A DNA stretch of 64,000 nucleotides from Bactericera cockerelli (GCA_024516035.1 CM044964.1:26870866-26934865); one strand, 5' to 3'. Numbered from the stretch's first letter, positions 1-13,361 are shown. The notes: generated by a model from the letters alone, not told the origin. A program made the numbers and translations.

Positions 1-37
1 GAACTCTGAAGAGAAATTGGTTAACTGAGGACTGAAA

Positions 38-226
38 GCGCCATTCACATAAAAAATTTAACTGTCAGTCCAAGCACCTTCAGTTCAAAATATAAAAGTT
101 TTATAATCCTACAGTCCAACTCATTAGTCCAATTGGACTGCAGTCCACTGCCATTCACGTCAGTCGAAAGTATCAGTTTGGACTGATCAGTCCAAACTGT
201 CAGTTTGGACTGATCGTGAATGGCCG
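38..226. mobile_element. Possible small inverted-repeat element
   Basis: GCCATTCAC (40-48) is mirrored by GTGAATGGC (216-224). Between them CAGTCCAA / TTGGACTG words recur in both orientations, including GTTTGGACTGATCAGTCCAAAC. This fits a MITE; no target duplication is clear. Confidence 0.45.
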
Positions 227-352
227 GCCTTTAAGAATACCAAACCATCCGGAAAACGGACCTGGGGTTTCTGATGGTGTTCAGCACTACATACCTGTGT
301 GAACAAGGCTTCTCTACCCTTGTAAATATGAAGTCCAAGCAAAGAAATAAGC

Positions 353-517
353 TTATTATTATTATTATACAACTCTTTTTTAGGTATAACAATGGAAAAA
401 ATGGAAACAATATATACAATAAAAATGAAAAAGAATAGAAAATATATAAAAACATAAGTCCTAACTAAAGGGCGGGGTTATTGCCTATGGCAATCTCTTC
501 GACCCAACCCTTAAGCT
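353..517 (-). mobile_element. Repeat D copy
   Basis: (TTATT)n start, ACAACTCTTTTTTAGGTATA, then CCTAACTAAAGGGCGGGG and TTGCCTATGGCAATCTC at the other end. Same core as the copies at 7811, 25075 and 42858. Confidence 0.7.
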
Positions 518-990
518 TAACCCTTGTAATGACATGATAGTTTGTTTAACAAAGAGTATAAAACCGCGCATTGGAAAACTAGTAAGAGACATGCAAGCAC
601 ATCCATCGCATTGAAAACCAAGGTTATGAGAGTGGTCCGTGGAAATTAATGAAATTCAAAAAGGGTCCGTAGCTTGAGGAAGTTTGGGAACCCCTGCACT
701 ATAGCCATCTCAAAATACTATGGAATATACCTATGAAAATGATTATGACATGCTCCTATTTACTAAGAGACAGCAGTAGTGGTGGTTAACTTGGGAGAGT
801 GGATTCCAGGCTCGGCAGATGCTAAGGAGCTGCGGAACTGCAGCACCCCTAGACAAAAAAACTCGTACGTACACAGTGAAAATTATCACACATTTCTAGA
901 ATAATAATTAATACATAATTATTATGATTAGCATCTGAAACAAACTCAAACTCTTTAGATACTGAAATAGATACTGTATGAATCCCATTA

Positions 991-1201
991 TGTCCCGGTA
1001 GCTCAGTGGTAAAGGCGGCATTCTGTGAATCCAAAGATTCTATAGGTCGTGGGTTCGAAACCCAGCCCCCGCCGGGACATGACAAGTTATGCTCCCATTT
1101 GGGATTTTTACCACATAATAATATGTCTTGGGCTTACTGCTGGGATAATGGGACTTTAATAGTCTTAACCGGGCAGTATAAATAAGGCGATATTATTATT
1201 A
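991..1201 (+). mobile_element. SINE family A, full length
   Basis: tRNA-like head with A box TAGCTCAGTGGTAAAGGCGG and B box GGTCGTGGGTTCGAAACCC, then a conserved body (CCCATTTGGGATTTTTACCA, GTCTTGGGCTTACTGCTGG) and tail CGGGCAGTATAAATAAGGCG plus (ATT)n. Not a functional tRNA: the head is fused to a repeated body found elsewhere in the window. Confidence 0.85.
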
Positions 1202-1204
1202 TAG

Positions 1205-4105
1205 TCTAGTTTATGTGTGGCAGCATCCTTAAAACATATCTCACCGGCCGCGCCTGCTGGTTTCACTAATGATTAATTCAGTGGTAGAAAATTGGAAGAT
1301 ATTAGATAAGTGGGGGTCCACTCGAATTTCCTATAAGATGTCTAAGAGGGGTGATTTCTACAAGTGATTAATAATACAAGGAGAAAATATTAGTTTAAAC
1401 ATTTATCAGATGGTATTTTTTCAAGTCCGATGCACAGATAATCAAATGTAAAATTTGTACATACCTAATTATTATTTTGTTGAGTCAGTTGAGTGTATCA
1501 ACTCAAACAAACCTTACCCACCCTGAGTGGGGCAGGAAATATCGAAATTTCCTTATTATAGGATAATATGTAATAACGAAAGATAATGAATAAGTGCAGG
1601 GGCGTGTATTTCCGTAAGGAAGCATTTGCGCACATTTTCTTACACAGATTACCCCGACAATGGTTCACTAAGTATGAGGTATACTTACTTATTTTAATCA
1701 CCTCTAATAAAGTTAACTAATTTTTGAAACGGATCAATCTCGCATTTAACTAGTAGATCTAATGTTTTAAATGAATTGTTATCTACATAGTTTAAAACGA
1801 ATTAATTAAGTATCAGAGGGACCTTCTAAAATATAAAAGACAGATCCTATCTTTGAGGAGATTCGTTTGTCTAATGTAAAACAAACAAGTTTAATATTTT
1901 AAAATGGTCCATTTGTCTGGCATAAATCGAATCACTCTGGTCAATGTGGCAAGACACTTCAAATAAAACACAGGAGATACAAAGCAAAACAAAACGAAAG
2001 AATTAATCCCGGAAATCCCTGAAGAACTAATAAAGTAATTACTTTCCAATTACATCAAGATTATGATGTTCATTTAATCTTCTTCAACCCCTCTCTCCTA
2101 ACTTCAAAGCTTTCATGCTGTTTCCCCTATTATCTCTGCACAAAAGCTTTCATATGAAGTAATTCCCGATGTTAAGTCTCTTTCCCTCTCTCACTCCTAA
2201 CTTTTTTAAAGTTAAATTCATTCAGGGTATTGCAAATGTTTTTGACGATTTTTATTTTAACCTTTGATAAATTTAATTTAATTCTTATCACAGGCGCTTG
2301 AAATAAAATATGTACTTACTGGTAGAGTACATATTTTATTTGAATAAGCGTTATGAAATAATTATTGTGGATCTGTCTCTTAGGTTTGAAACCACAGACA
2401 AGCACCAAACCGCATATTATCTTTTAAATATCAAAATTCAACTTTTGTCAGCATTGATTGCTCTAAAAAAATGATCATTTTACGACCAATATATCTTTGT
2501 AGATACTTTATATAACATGCTCATACTTTTTTTTAAGAATAAGATCTGTTATTAAAAATATAAAAAAATCAACCAAAATAAATGTGTATAGTAGTGTATA
2601 CGATATACTCATGGTCCAAGTCTATAACCTTGAAGCACACCCAGTATCTTTACAGAAAAGTTGGCATTATAAAAAAAGCTCCACACAAAAGGCCTGATGT
2701 CCGGGCATCAGGAATAATAATAATATATGTTCTGTGATTAAAAAGTCGTCTGATGTATGATAATGAATCACTTTGCTTGAGGGATTCAAAAGCCTCTTTT
2801 ATGTCAGGAAAAATGGTGAAGAGTGTGTCAGGAGAAGTTAGATTAAAATGAGCCTGGCTTTCTTTTGGTTACTGTTATTTATATGTATTGTATTTTCATT
2901 GTTCCTCAAATAATATAATTTAAGTATTGAAATAAATATATGTTGAGAATTTATTTAAAGAAGACATATCGGTATCAATAAGTAAGGATCAAATAAAAAT
3001 TTCTTTTTGTTTCTGTTGTGCATCTTTTATTTTGATGTCATGAATATTTGCCAATATTTGCCTATTAGAAACAGCCAAATAGATTGAAACATTTGTATAT
3101 AAATATATGATTCAACATGTTTTTCTTTCTTTCTGACTCTCATGATCCCCAAATCTCCTCTTCAACTGCACTCTGATTGGCTTACTTGAGTAAACAACAC
3201 TTCTGATTGTGTAAGTTGAACGAATTTTTGACGATTAAAAGGGAACTTTTGGAATTTTGAGAGTGAGAGTTTTTCCTGGAATGAAGATCTGGTAAAATTT
3301 CTCACATTTCTTGTTTTTGCTGATTAATGGAGCTTCTCTTTTTTCCTGTAGAGTTTTTGCTTCCACTATTTGTTTTTATACCCGAGTGGTTTTTTTACTG
3401 TGTTTTAGGCGGAATAGGTATTTTTCGTTGTGTTTGGTAAAAACCGGACATAAATCTGTCACAGGAAATATGGGACTCTACTATGCACCGTCATTATGTT
3501 CTTGGTAACAGCTAGCTTATCTACAGTCATAGTTACCTCCTCCATTCCCCACTGAAATATTGCATTCTATCAGATATTTTAGACTGAAACTGAACGATCG
3601 GAACAATATTGAAATACCTAATTCAATTAATGAAGAGAATCGGTACCTACGAATACCATTTTGTTCCTCAGGAGAATCACAAAGAAGAGGAAATTTCAAA
3701 CTATTTGTGAAGCAAATAACACATTTTACCTATCAGATTTACCATGGTTCTAAAAGGAATAATGATTTTTTTTTTTTTAATTCCAAGATCGTGTCACAGT
3801 ATGACACCAGACGACAAGTTTTAGATTTCCTCCTATTAAAGTAAAATGCATTTCTTTTACTTTTGATTAGTCTTTGTAATAAGAACCATTCAAACATAAT
3901 TATCATGAATATATAAATAGCCGTTCTAAAAAAAAAAAAAGTTAACCTAACTGGGTATAAAAAAGCTGTCAACAGGCAGACATCCGTAATTGTTTTAGTA
4001 ATTGAACAAATGGCTTAAAACATTGAAAAAGATTGAATAAGTTTTAAATAATTAAGTGGGTATTCAGTGATCGGACGAGAACTGGTGTATTCAACGTGAT
4101 ATGAA
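1205..4105. other. Gene-free AT-rich interval
   Basis: No coding region or tRNA head is supported. It contains a strong hairpin at 2295-2350 and a weak inverted repeat near 1815-1915. Short open frames lack coding character. Confidence 0.6.
2295..2350. other. Long perfect hairpin
   Basis: AAATAAAATATGTAC (2301-2315) pairs perfectly with GTACATATTTTATTT (2327-2341) around an 11-nt loop. The flanking CGCTT and AAGCG extend the stem to about 20 bp with a small bulge. Could be a MITE core or a small-RNA precursor; nothing here decides. Confidence 0.6.
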
Positions 4106-4109
4106 CGTT

Positions 4110-4402
4110 GGCACTGTGGCAGAGCGAGTTAGCGCGCTAGGCATTGCACACATGGTGACCTGGGTTCGATTCCCAGCGGGGGAGGATTTTTTCTGCTCTG
4201 TACTTGGATGTTCGGGGTCCACTCATACCTCGTGAGGAAAAATGAGTAGCTGCTTTAATGTGAAGCAGCGACCAGTGGCAGAATCTTAGGCAAAAAAAAT
4301 AATACAAGATATTGTGGTAAAGTTCTATGATTCTGCGCTACCCACTAAAATTGTGACATAATAACACAAAGAAAAAGCATTATTATTATTATTATTATTA
4401 TA
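4110..4402 (+). mobile_element. SINE family F, full length
   Basis: tRNA-like head (CACTGTGGCAGAGCGAGTTA, GACCTGGGTTCGATTCCC), body TTCTGCTCTGTACTTGGATG and CTCATACCTCGTGAGGAAAA, then GATTCTGCGCTACCCACTAA and an (ATT)n tail. A close copy is at 47501. Confidence 0.82.
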
Positions 4403-5089
4403 ATTAAGTGGGTATTAATTGCTTCTTATTCAATTGCGTTGAATACCTATTTATTTATTTTCTTTTGGTCGAATTTCAAACTGAGCATTTTTGGTCTTTG
4501 TTCTCAATGAGCAGTGGGGGGTGGTGTATTGTTTTCAAGGGGGCGCTTTGTGTGGAGATTTACTTGATTTGTTTGTTTTTGTTTACTTGGAATTCCTTGC
4601 AGTGATTGAAAATGTCCAGTGGCGGATGATGACTGAAAAGTCGAGGAGGATCTATTTCATTCGATTTTTATAGTAGCATTATTTTTAACAATCTTTGAAA
4701 CAAATTTAAAATTTAAGAGACCCAACACATGCTTGCGCACTTCGGGTCTCTTCTACTGCAATTTAAATAACAAAAAAACAATTTTAAGCATTTTATCTAT
4801 GTATATAATATTATTTTATTTGTGTTTCTGTGCTTGTTAATTGTTGTATGTTTATGAAAAATAAATGATGAAAAAGTTTTTTAAAAAAAAAGGAATAATT
4901 AATCCTCCATCTTCTATTAGATAAAAAAATATTGTGCTTTTGGTGTGACAAAAAGATTACAAAAGAACTATAGATTCAGCCTCTGAAAGAGCTTATTTAA
5001 ACTCAATTTAATTAACACTTTACTTCAAGTTAATTGTGATCGGTCTTTCTCTAAGAAAGATTTAACCTGAAAGATAGTAATGCTTCTGA

Positions 5090-5235
5090 CCGACCTCGGT
5101 AGCTTGATCGATAAGGCGGCGGACTTGTAACCTGGAGGTCGGTGGTTCAAGTCCCGGTTTCAGCGTAGATTTAGTAAAGCGAGTTTGAGTAGTTGTAATA
5201 TCACGAAAGTGATTAACACAAATATGATAACTTTA
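5090..5235 (+). mobile_element. SINE family C copy
   Basis: Head CCGACCTCGGTAGCTTGATC, then GGCGGCGGACTTGTAACC and GGTCGGTGGTTCAAGTCCC; body AGCGTAGATTTAGTAAAGCG and tail GTGATTAACACAAATATGAT. A decayed second head follows at 5245-5310, and another good copy is at 5500. Confidence 0.8.
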
Positions 5236-5499
5236 GTAAAGCTTCTAACCGAGCTCGGTAGCTTGATCGATAATGCGGTGAACTCGATACTGGAAGTCGA
5301 GTGATTGTCATAGCCCACCGTGATTAAAACAAATATTCCGACACGAACGACCTGTCTGTCGACAAGGTTAAAGCGCTTGAAAATAAAAATAAAAACAAAT
5401 ATTCAAATTTCATTAAAAAAATCATTTTTTTACATCCCAAAGCCCAACAAACTTTTACCACTTCTGAATTTTCTTCTAACTCTTTTTATACACAAATAT

Positions 5500-5650
5500 A
5501 CCGACCTTAGTAGCTTGATCAATAAGGCGGCGGACTTGTAACCTGGAGGTCGGTGGTTCAAGTCCCGTTTTCAGCGTAGATTTAGTAAAGCGAGTTTGAG
5601 TAGTTATGATATCACGAAAGTGATTAACACAAATATGATAATTTCGTGGG
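5500..5650 (+). mobile_element. SINE family C copy
   Basis: Nearly identical to the copy at 5090 from CCGACCTTAGTAGCTTGATC to the ACACAAATATGATAATTT tail; a local duplication is possible. Confidence 0.8.
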
Positions 5651-5725
5651 AAACCCAACAATGTAAAGCTCAGTACAGAGATAATTTTCAACTTTAACCT
5701 ATTAACGCCTAGCGTTGCCATAATA

Positions 5726-6599
5726 CAGGGTGCGGCAAAAGTCCGGCCAAGGTCAAATATCTCCCGTTTGGCTTTAGGTGCGAAATTGAAATTTTGTATG
5801 GTGTAATGGTTTATTGTAAGGTACTTGGAAAGTACATTAAAATTTCAAGGGCGGATACCGTGTAGGGGCCAGAGGGTCGAGGTCGATTTTTTTAAATTGG
5901 ACGCCCACCTTTGTGATACATTTTTGGAAAGCCCTTTTACATCTGCGTTCAAAAATAAAAAAAATGAACCATCTAACATTTGTCATTTTTAAATGGCGGC
6001 CGTTTTAGTAAAAGAGAATAAAAGGAAAAATTATTGATTAGGACCCAACAAATCACCTAGAATCTCATGAGAGTGACTTCCTCGGTTCAAATTTTTAATT
6101 TTAAAAGATTGCAACATCACGGGCGGCTTCAAGGGGACTCAAAGTTTCAAGTCGTCAATCCACGATTCAGCTCTCATAGCAGGTGTTCAAAGTGACGGCC
6201 TCCTTCAATCTCCAATCCGTTTGTAAACAGCATCTTTGACATTTAATAAGGTGTCTGGAGTAATGAATATCATTTCATTTACAATTTTCATACTTTTTCC
6301 TTCCGAACTCTCTTTTACTAAAACGGCCGCCATTTAAAAACGACAAATGCTAGATGCTTCATTTTTTTATTTTTGAACACAGATGTAAAAGGGCTTTCCA
6401 AAAATGTATCGCAAAGATGGGAGTCCAATTTAAAAAAATCGACCTCGACCCCCTGGCCCCTACACGGTATCCGCCCCTGAAATTTTAATGTACTTTCCAA
6501 GTACCTTACAATAAACCATTACACCATACAAAATTTCAATTTCGCACCTAAAGCCAAACGGGAGATATTTGACCTTGGCCGGACTTTTGCCGCACCCTG
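5726..6599. mobile_element. 874-bp TA-flanked long-TIR MITE (Tc1/mariner-like ends)
   Basis: Termini CAGGGTGCGGCAAAAGTC and GACTTTTGCCGCACCCTG are inverted and flanked by TA. The inverted arms extend about 290 bp (5726-6017 and 6309-6599) with scattered mismatches, leaving a 290-bp unique centre. No transposase frame is present. CAGGGTG ends with TA duplication fit Tc1/mariner-derived non-autonomous elements. Confidence 0.88.
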
Positions 6600-6601
6600 T
6601 A

Positions 6602-7800
6602 TATGTCAACGATGGAGGCAGTGCAAGTTTCTGACCTGTTAGTTCAATACGGTTCAATACGCCACTTTATAACATTTTAGTTCTCATTGTTGACAATATT
6701 TGCTACCTTCTGAATTTTACTAGACAGTTCTATCAGAAATTTTGATATTTTATTTTTTCAAAATGGATCAACGTTTTCCAACAGTTCAGGCGTTAATGGG
6801 TTAACCCTGTACGCGCCACTGAGCTTTGTGGTGCATTTTTCGACACCCGACATCAGGCTCATGACAACCATTCAGTGAATTCTTCCTTGTCTTTGTTTGC
6901 TGTCCACAGGAACTAATTGTCAAAGAGAGAGAGAGAAAAAAGAGATAGAGAGGGAAAGAGAAAGATATGGAGAGAGAGGAGAGAGTTCTCTCTCAGACAA
7001 ATAGACAGACAGAGAGAAAGTAGGGGAGAGAGAAAGAAAGAGAGAGAGCAATAGAATAGAATAGAATAGAATATACCTTGTTTATACTGCCGAGGTAAGA
7101 CTGAAAAGTCCCTTTACTCCAGCAGTCAAACAGGTCTTATATATTTTATGGGATAAATATTTTACATATTAATATATATAAAAAAAAACCATGTTTATTT
7201 AGAGCAAGAGAGAGAGAGAGAAAGAGAAAGTTGACTAAAGAGGGAGATAGAGGGGAGAGAGGTATTACCTACACTTTAAAATCAAGTATCAGTTATCAAG
7301 GCTATGTTCCTAAAAAATAATATAGGAAAATCCTCCCTAACATTTTGAAACATTTTTTTTACGTGCCTTACATGTCTATTTTGTCATAATTTATTAAACA
7401 AGAAACACACTATATGCAAAAGGAACATAATTGAAAATGAAAAATACTGAATTCTAAGAATAATTTGCAACTGTTAAAAAAAACCTATATTATTCTCAGT
7501 TTGATTGAAAATCAACTCACTCCATAATTTTCACAGACCCGAATCTAGCATACCTATGCATAGTGCATACTGAACAAATTAAAATGAATGTTTTTTTTTT
7601 ACAACCTACCTCCATTTTTGAGAATTTATCCCACCCAGGAGAAGCAAGGACCTGCAGTGTTGCCATGTATCACAAGTCCACCCTAGGGACTCATTTCCAA
7701 TCCTGACAACGCCCTTATCAAGATAAGTTGCTGACGATAGCAGTCTTCCTGGAAAGTGCCGAAGGTGAATCGAAGACAGCAACCATTTTTGAGTGGCGGT
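6602..7800. other. Gene-free interval with GA-rich tracts
   Basis: GAGA microsatellites at about 6925-7050 and 7200-7262, and an (AATAG)n run near 7050-7070. A motif at about 7088-7140 (GAGGTAAGACTGAAAAGTCC) recurs at 8248-8300. No gene seen. Confidence 0.6.
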
Positions 7801-7810
7801 TTACAGAATC

Positions 7811-8000
7811 AAGGGTTGGGTGGAAGAGATTGCCATAGGCAATAACCCCGCCCTTTAGTTAGGACATATGTATATATTTTTTTTTTTTTTTTTTCTTGTT
7901 TATATTATTAATACTGTCAATTTTATATTTAATTTTTACCATTGTTTGTCTGTATATATGTTCTGCTAATAAAGAGTTTCTAAATAAATAAATCAACGAA
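7811..8000 (+). mobile_element. Repeat D copy
   Basis: AAGGGTTGGGTGGAAGAG, GATTGCCATAGGCAATAACC, CGCCCTTTAGTTAGGACATA, then AT-rich sequence ending in CTAATAAAGAGTTTC and a (AAAT)n tail. Confidence 0.78.
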
Positions 8001-8026
8001 TAGAAATGAATTCCTGTTTCCTAGGA

Positions 8027-8235
8027 TGTGCACTGGTAGTCGAGTGGTTAACGCGCTAGTCTGGTAATTCAGTTAGCGTAGGGATCCGTTGGTTCGAATC
8101 CCACCTAGTGCATGAATTTTTCCTCATTCATTTGAATTTTTTGTGACCACCTAATAATAAGACTCGGAGGGTTAGGTGGTAGAAAATGCTTTGAGCATTA
8201 ACCTCGCGTGGTGGTTACATTCCACTAAAAAGTCG
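8027..8235 (+). mobile_element. SINE family B copy
   Basis: tRNA-like head GTGCACTGGTAGTCGAGTGG with B box GGTTCGAATCCCACC, body TAATAAGACTCGGAGGGTTA and GGTAGAAAATGCTTTGAGC, ending TTCCACTAAAAAGT. Confidence 0.83.
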
Positions 8236-9075
8236 ATACTACTGTGAGGCTGAGGTAAGATTGAAAAGTCCCTTCACTCCAGAAGTCAAACAGGTCTTAT
8301 GTGAAGTTATTATATTTTTGTTAATTAAGATGTGATATCACAATAATTGTATATTATGATAACTTTTGGTGCGTTGGGACCTGCAGCCAAAGCACTGATA
8401 TCAAAAATTTCAAAGATGTTGGTTGACCACACAGGAAACAACAGAGCAGACACCTTCTTCAGACAAAAAATATTTTTTATCAATCCAAAGGGGAAATTCA
8501 CACGCCGTTTTAAATACCATGCCCCAGAGTAAAACCATGCAAAGCGAGCTAAAGTTTTTTAAAGGAAAAATAGTCGTATTTTTCCTTTTAAAAAACATTT
8601 CATTTGTACATTTTAAATAAAACATGATTAACATTTATATAAGTACTTTCTTCTTCCTTTAGGCTTCTACCATTCATTTCTCCTTGAATTATGGTGTGAA
8701 GGATTTTGTATGCGATAACTTTTAAGAAAACTAAAAAAGAAATATTCAGCCCTACTTAGGCTGGGTGAGGTTAGTATGGCTGGCTGAAAAGTAGCCTCAG
8801 CGAATACCTGGAGTTACAGCACTGACGATATAGTAGCAACAATAAATACGGAGCTTTCCAGAACTGCCGGCCAGCGGTATCTACTGTTGCTAGCAAAGCT
8901 TTCTATATGGCGGAGGCTAAATTGATATTTATTCAAGCAAATGGAGTGGTACTTAACACGCTTTATTGCTCCGGCTCCTCGATTAACACGTTGAGTTCCG
9001 TTGGGTCATCATAAACTGAATTCGATCAAAATTTTATTTGATTGAAGAAAAAAAAATATTATAAGTGTTTTTTTT

Positions 9076-9225
9076 TAAGTTATCATATTTGTGTAAATCA
9101 CTTTTGTGATGTCACAACTACTCAAACTCACTTTACTAAATCTACACTGAAACCGGGACTTGAACCACCGACCTCCAGGTTACAAGTCCGCCGCCTTATC
9201 CATTAAGCTACTGAGGTTGGTAAAA
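9076..9225 (-). mobile_element. SINE family C copy
   Basis: In reverse: AGTTATCATATTTGTGTAAA, CACTTTTGTGATGTCACAAC, GGGACTTGAACCACCGACC, AAGTCCGCCGCCTTATCC. Confidence 0.8.
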
Positions 9226-9840
9226 AAAAAAAATAAATATTATACTTCACATTCCAGGCAATTTTTAATTTTTCAAATGAGTGATAGTATTGAAAAATTG
9301 CCCGTTTTCTTTCAGGGTTTTCTCCCGCATACGCCCTCAAATTGTATTATTATGAACCATTATTATTGTTAAACTTGACTAGAACGAAAATGTCGTCTGA
9401 CGCTCACCGCTATTGCTATAATTCCACATTAAACCGTCCCCTTTTCATTGGAAAAAAAAAACAATAAAATCACCTGAATTAAGATCAGTATGTAATTTTT
9501 TTTTATTATTTTATCATTAATGAACTACCTGTTTATTCATCTAATCCAATGTGCTAAGCTGTTAACCTCTCGATTTTTTGCTGTTTATATATTTTTTAAA
9601 TCAACAATATGATAACATTAAATTTATAAGTAAAAAAACTCCTTCATCTGGACAGCGTCTGGTAATGACCAGATTGCCTGGCCGCATTGCCCCTCTGTAT
9701 GTCCAGGGGAAAAACTTGTCTTATGAAGTTTGGTGTACGGGTGTCACCTGTTTTCATCATGGCTTTCTATGATATGTAAATTAAATTGATGGTAACCCAT
9801 TATTTATTTTTAATGAAATTAATGTTCAGTGATGTGGACT

Positions 9841-10166
9841 CATCAAGCGGTTTTTTTTATTTGAACGAAGCGAACCGAAGCTGACCTGGTCACTGAAATT
9901 CACTTTTTTTATTTGACCGGACCGAAAAATCCTGACCAGAGTGGACCGGCTCGTTCGTTCGGTCATGGCGTTTGGTTCGGTAAGAAGAAGAAGAAGTGGA
10001 TGATTTCAAATGAAAAATGTAAACAAACACCTATATCTTTAACGTAAACAAACCAGAGTTCCAATAATCACTTTTTTTTATTCTTCAAATTTTGGTTGAC
10101 CAGAGCTGACTGTTCGGTCTCGTTCAGGCTTTTCGTTCAATTTAAAAAAAAAACCGCTTATTGATG
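9841..10166. mobile_element. Possible inverted-repeat element with AAGCGG ends
   Basis: CATCAAGCGGTTTTTTTTAT at the left mirrors AAAAAAAAACCGCTTATTGATG at the right less closely. Both subterminal parts contain GACC..GACCAGA / CGTTC-type words in inverted order. No target duplication identified. Confidence 0.45.
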
Positions 10167-10734
10167 GCATTTCTGAAAAGTGCATACCTGCTTCACCTCG
10201 TATAGAACTTGAGGAATGGCACGAACGACCATATAATATTGGTTAAACTGCCTAAGTTAAAAAAAAATATCCATGGATCGATTTTTAAATGAACTGGACA
10301 AAAGATTAATTACAATACTTATTATATTAATGTTTTTTTTTATCAGTTATTATATAATACTTTTTATATAATTAAAATATTTTCCTGTCACAATTCACAA
10401 GAACTTTGTCATAACCATTTATCGCGCCACCAAGTACAAATGACTCATATGGGTAGTTACCTTGCGTTAATGCCATTGAAGTCATTGAACGTGTTAATGC
10501 CCCTCCCTCCTCTCTGCTGATCCACTCCCCCTCCTCTCTGCTGATCCACTACCCCCTCCCCTACATCCATGTTCCATTACGACCTAATGGCTGCTGACTC
10601 GTAATGAAGATGTATGGATACGAGCAGCATTCTGCTGATCTGCAGGGTTTGTGCTGCTGGAAAAGCAGTAAAAATAAATTATTGAAATTGCCTGACGCAC
10701 ACACCAAAACCGCAGACTGTGTATGTTGAGTCAG

Positions 10735-11135
10735 GAGAGGGGGGGGGAGAGAGGGAGGGAGGGAGGGAGAGAGAAAGAGAGGGAGAGAGAAAGAGAGAGG
10801 AGAGAGAGAACGTAGGTGAGAGAAATAGTGAGGTTAGAGAGAGAGAGAGAGAGTGCAGGTGAGAGAAATAGTGAGGTTAGGAGAGAGAGAGAGAGAGAGA
10901 GGGGAGATAAAATTAGAAAAGAGACAGAGAGACAACAGGAGGGATAGAGCGGGGAGGGGGGGTGATAAAGGAGAGAGAGAGAGAGAGAAAATGATGGGAG
11001 AGAAAAAGCAAGCAAAAGATGAAAATGTGAGAAAAAGAGAGAAAGAACGAGAAACAAAGAGAACGAGAAAGAAGGAAAGGGAGGAGAGAGAGAAAGAGAG
11101 AAAGTAAGATCGAGGGAGAAGAGAGGGAGACCTTT
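10735..11135. repeat. GA-rich microsatellite tract, about 400 bp
   Basis: Imperfect (GA)n/(GGGA)n, with an internal near-duplicate of GAGAGAAATAGTGAGGTTAG. Long open frames on both strands here are compositional. Confidence 0.9.
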
Positions 11136-11454
11136 TAGCTTCATTTATTTAAGTGAGTTTTACTGAAAATTAGGAGTGTGTATTTAGCCTTTGAATTTGA
11201 ACAGTATTTACTGCCTGCTAAGTGAGGAGTAGAGGTGATTTCATTATTCGAAAATAAATGTCTGAATGAAAAACCCTGCCCGATAATTACAGAATTTTAT
11301 GATGGATGATAATAAAATTAATTCTCATTCGTATGTTTGAATCTATTACAAAATACTGTTAGTTCCAAATTATAGAATTATAATTAGACCCGAATTATAC
11401 GTTCCAATTAAATTAGCTATTTCACAATTTTAACGTTTTAACGCACTGTGTCCT

Positions 11455-11650
11455 AGAGTCCTCAGACTCTAGATTTTGTTTTAGGGTGTTCAAGACGATG
11501 CTTTGGACACTAGATATTGTTTTAGGGCGTTTATTATGATGCTTTGGACTCTAGATATTGTTTTAGGGCGTTTAAGATGATGCTTTGGACTCTAGAATAC
11601 TCTAGATATTGTTTTAGGGCGTTCAGAACGATGTTCTAGACTCTAGACCA
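11455..11650. repeat. Minisatellite, about 41-bp unit, four copies
   Basis: Each unit contains CTCTAGATATTGTTTTAGGG followed by CGTTTAAGATGATGCTTTGG, with substitutions and a short insertion before the last copy. Confidence 0.85.
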
Positions 11651-13360
11651 GGACTCGATTAAACGGAAATTTAAATGTACTATTTATACTTGAAACCATA
11701 AATTGGCCAATTAAAAAAAAAACAATTAAAATAATAATATATCAAAATTGTTAAAAAAATAAATAAACCAAAGTACCTAAATCGTCTACTACAACAACCT
11801 AAACTTTATGTACGTACATCCCTAATTAGTCTTTTGTGCTGATGTGCTTCAAAGAAAGCATTCAAAAGAAAATCAAGCCGCATAATGATTAAAGGTTTTC
11901 AGAAGAAAAAAAAAAAAACAGATTTCTCAAATGAGACAAATCAAACCCTCACAGCGGTGTAAGATCAAAGACATCACCAGCAAAGGTAAAAGCAGAGAAC
12001 AACTAAACATGAAGTAAAGTGTCAATTAAAGAAAAAGAAGAATAAGAAATACAAACATTCTACCAACCGAATGCTGTCAAAAGACTAGAGAACGGAGCGA
12101 ATGATGTTGAAGAGGGAGCCTTTGAAAGAAGAGAGAATAAATTATTCAATTACTCACCTATACCTTATTGTTATTCATAGTTGCATGTGTTTTTTTTTTT
12201 TACTGTCGATTAAAACTAGTGGTTCTGTGAATTGTGAACCTCACACAGATTCAACTATCGCATTATAAATGTTCTAACAAGCATGAGAGGTTATCGAGAC
12301 CTTTCATCGGAAAATATCAACCGGCCCCCCTTTTTTTGGCCCTTTTTCGATTCTTTTCCACAGTTTCACTACTGAACTCAAATATGTTTTCTTAACGACT
12401 CTTCTACAAAAATTACGTTTTGTTGTATTTGTTTAAATATAGTAAGTAACATGTACGGTTATAAGACGGTCGATTAAAATGTATCACCAAACATTAGAAG
12501 GCGACAACCTGTATTTACCACTCCTAATCCTTCAATTCCGCACAACACATCCTGTATATGGATAAAAAAATACAATTTTTCTTTTCAATACTTCTTTTTT
12601 TTTAATTCCTCAAGTTTTTCACCCTTCTGACAGCCTCGTCAAAGGCTTTTGTTGTCTTCCTCTGTGTCGGATTATTGTTATTATTTGTGTATTTTATTTC
12701 ACCATTTCATCTGTGTTATTTTCTTCCCAATCGTTTTGATTTTCAAATTGAAAAGTGTTTGTAAGAGGCGTGTCAGAAGGCTTTTGGGTCGCGAGATATT
12801 CATTTAATTCAATTTCTTTTTCTTTTTTATTTATTTATTTTGTTATTATTCGTGTAGGGTGTAGGGTTTGTTAATATTTTATTTATGATTTCAGTGCGAT
12901 CATATTTCAAACCGGTTACTTGCTTGACGCGTTTAAATTTAAGTGTCTGATGTTTCGGCAAACAGTAAATAATGATGATGGGATTCAGCTCTGATGTACC
13001 TAGGGTAGGAATTTGAATTTAAATAATTTATGCTCGAGTTTTTAGTACACTCAGGTTCAAATTAACGTATTATTAACAGATGCAGTTTGAATTTCGTATC
13101 TAAAAAAATCAATGCGAACCTTAAATACACTAGTTATCTTATGATCGCTAAAATAAGGCCCATAGGTCGATTCGAAACCCAACCAATTGTTCATTTTTTT
13201 CTCATATGATTTGAAAAGTTGACCAACTAATAATAATCGCATCAAAACAATTGTTACGGACTAATATTTTGGCCTCTGTGTATTTTTTTTTTTTTTTTTT
13301 TAATGAAGAAATAGGTATGAAATAACAAATTCTCGAACTCAAAGAAGTCAACAAATTTTA
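11651..13360. other. Gene-free AT-rich interval
   Basis: Poly-A/T runs and scattered short open frames; no tRNA head, TIR pair or coding pattern was recognised. Confidence 0.5.
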
Positions 13361-13361
13361 G

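Noticed and set aside
10731..11144. 137-codon Ser/Leu frame
   Set aside because: Reverse translation of a GA microsatellite.
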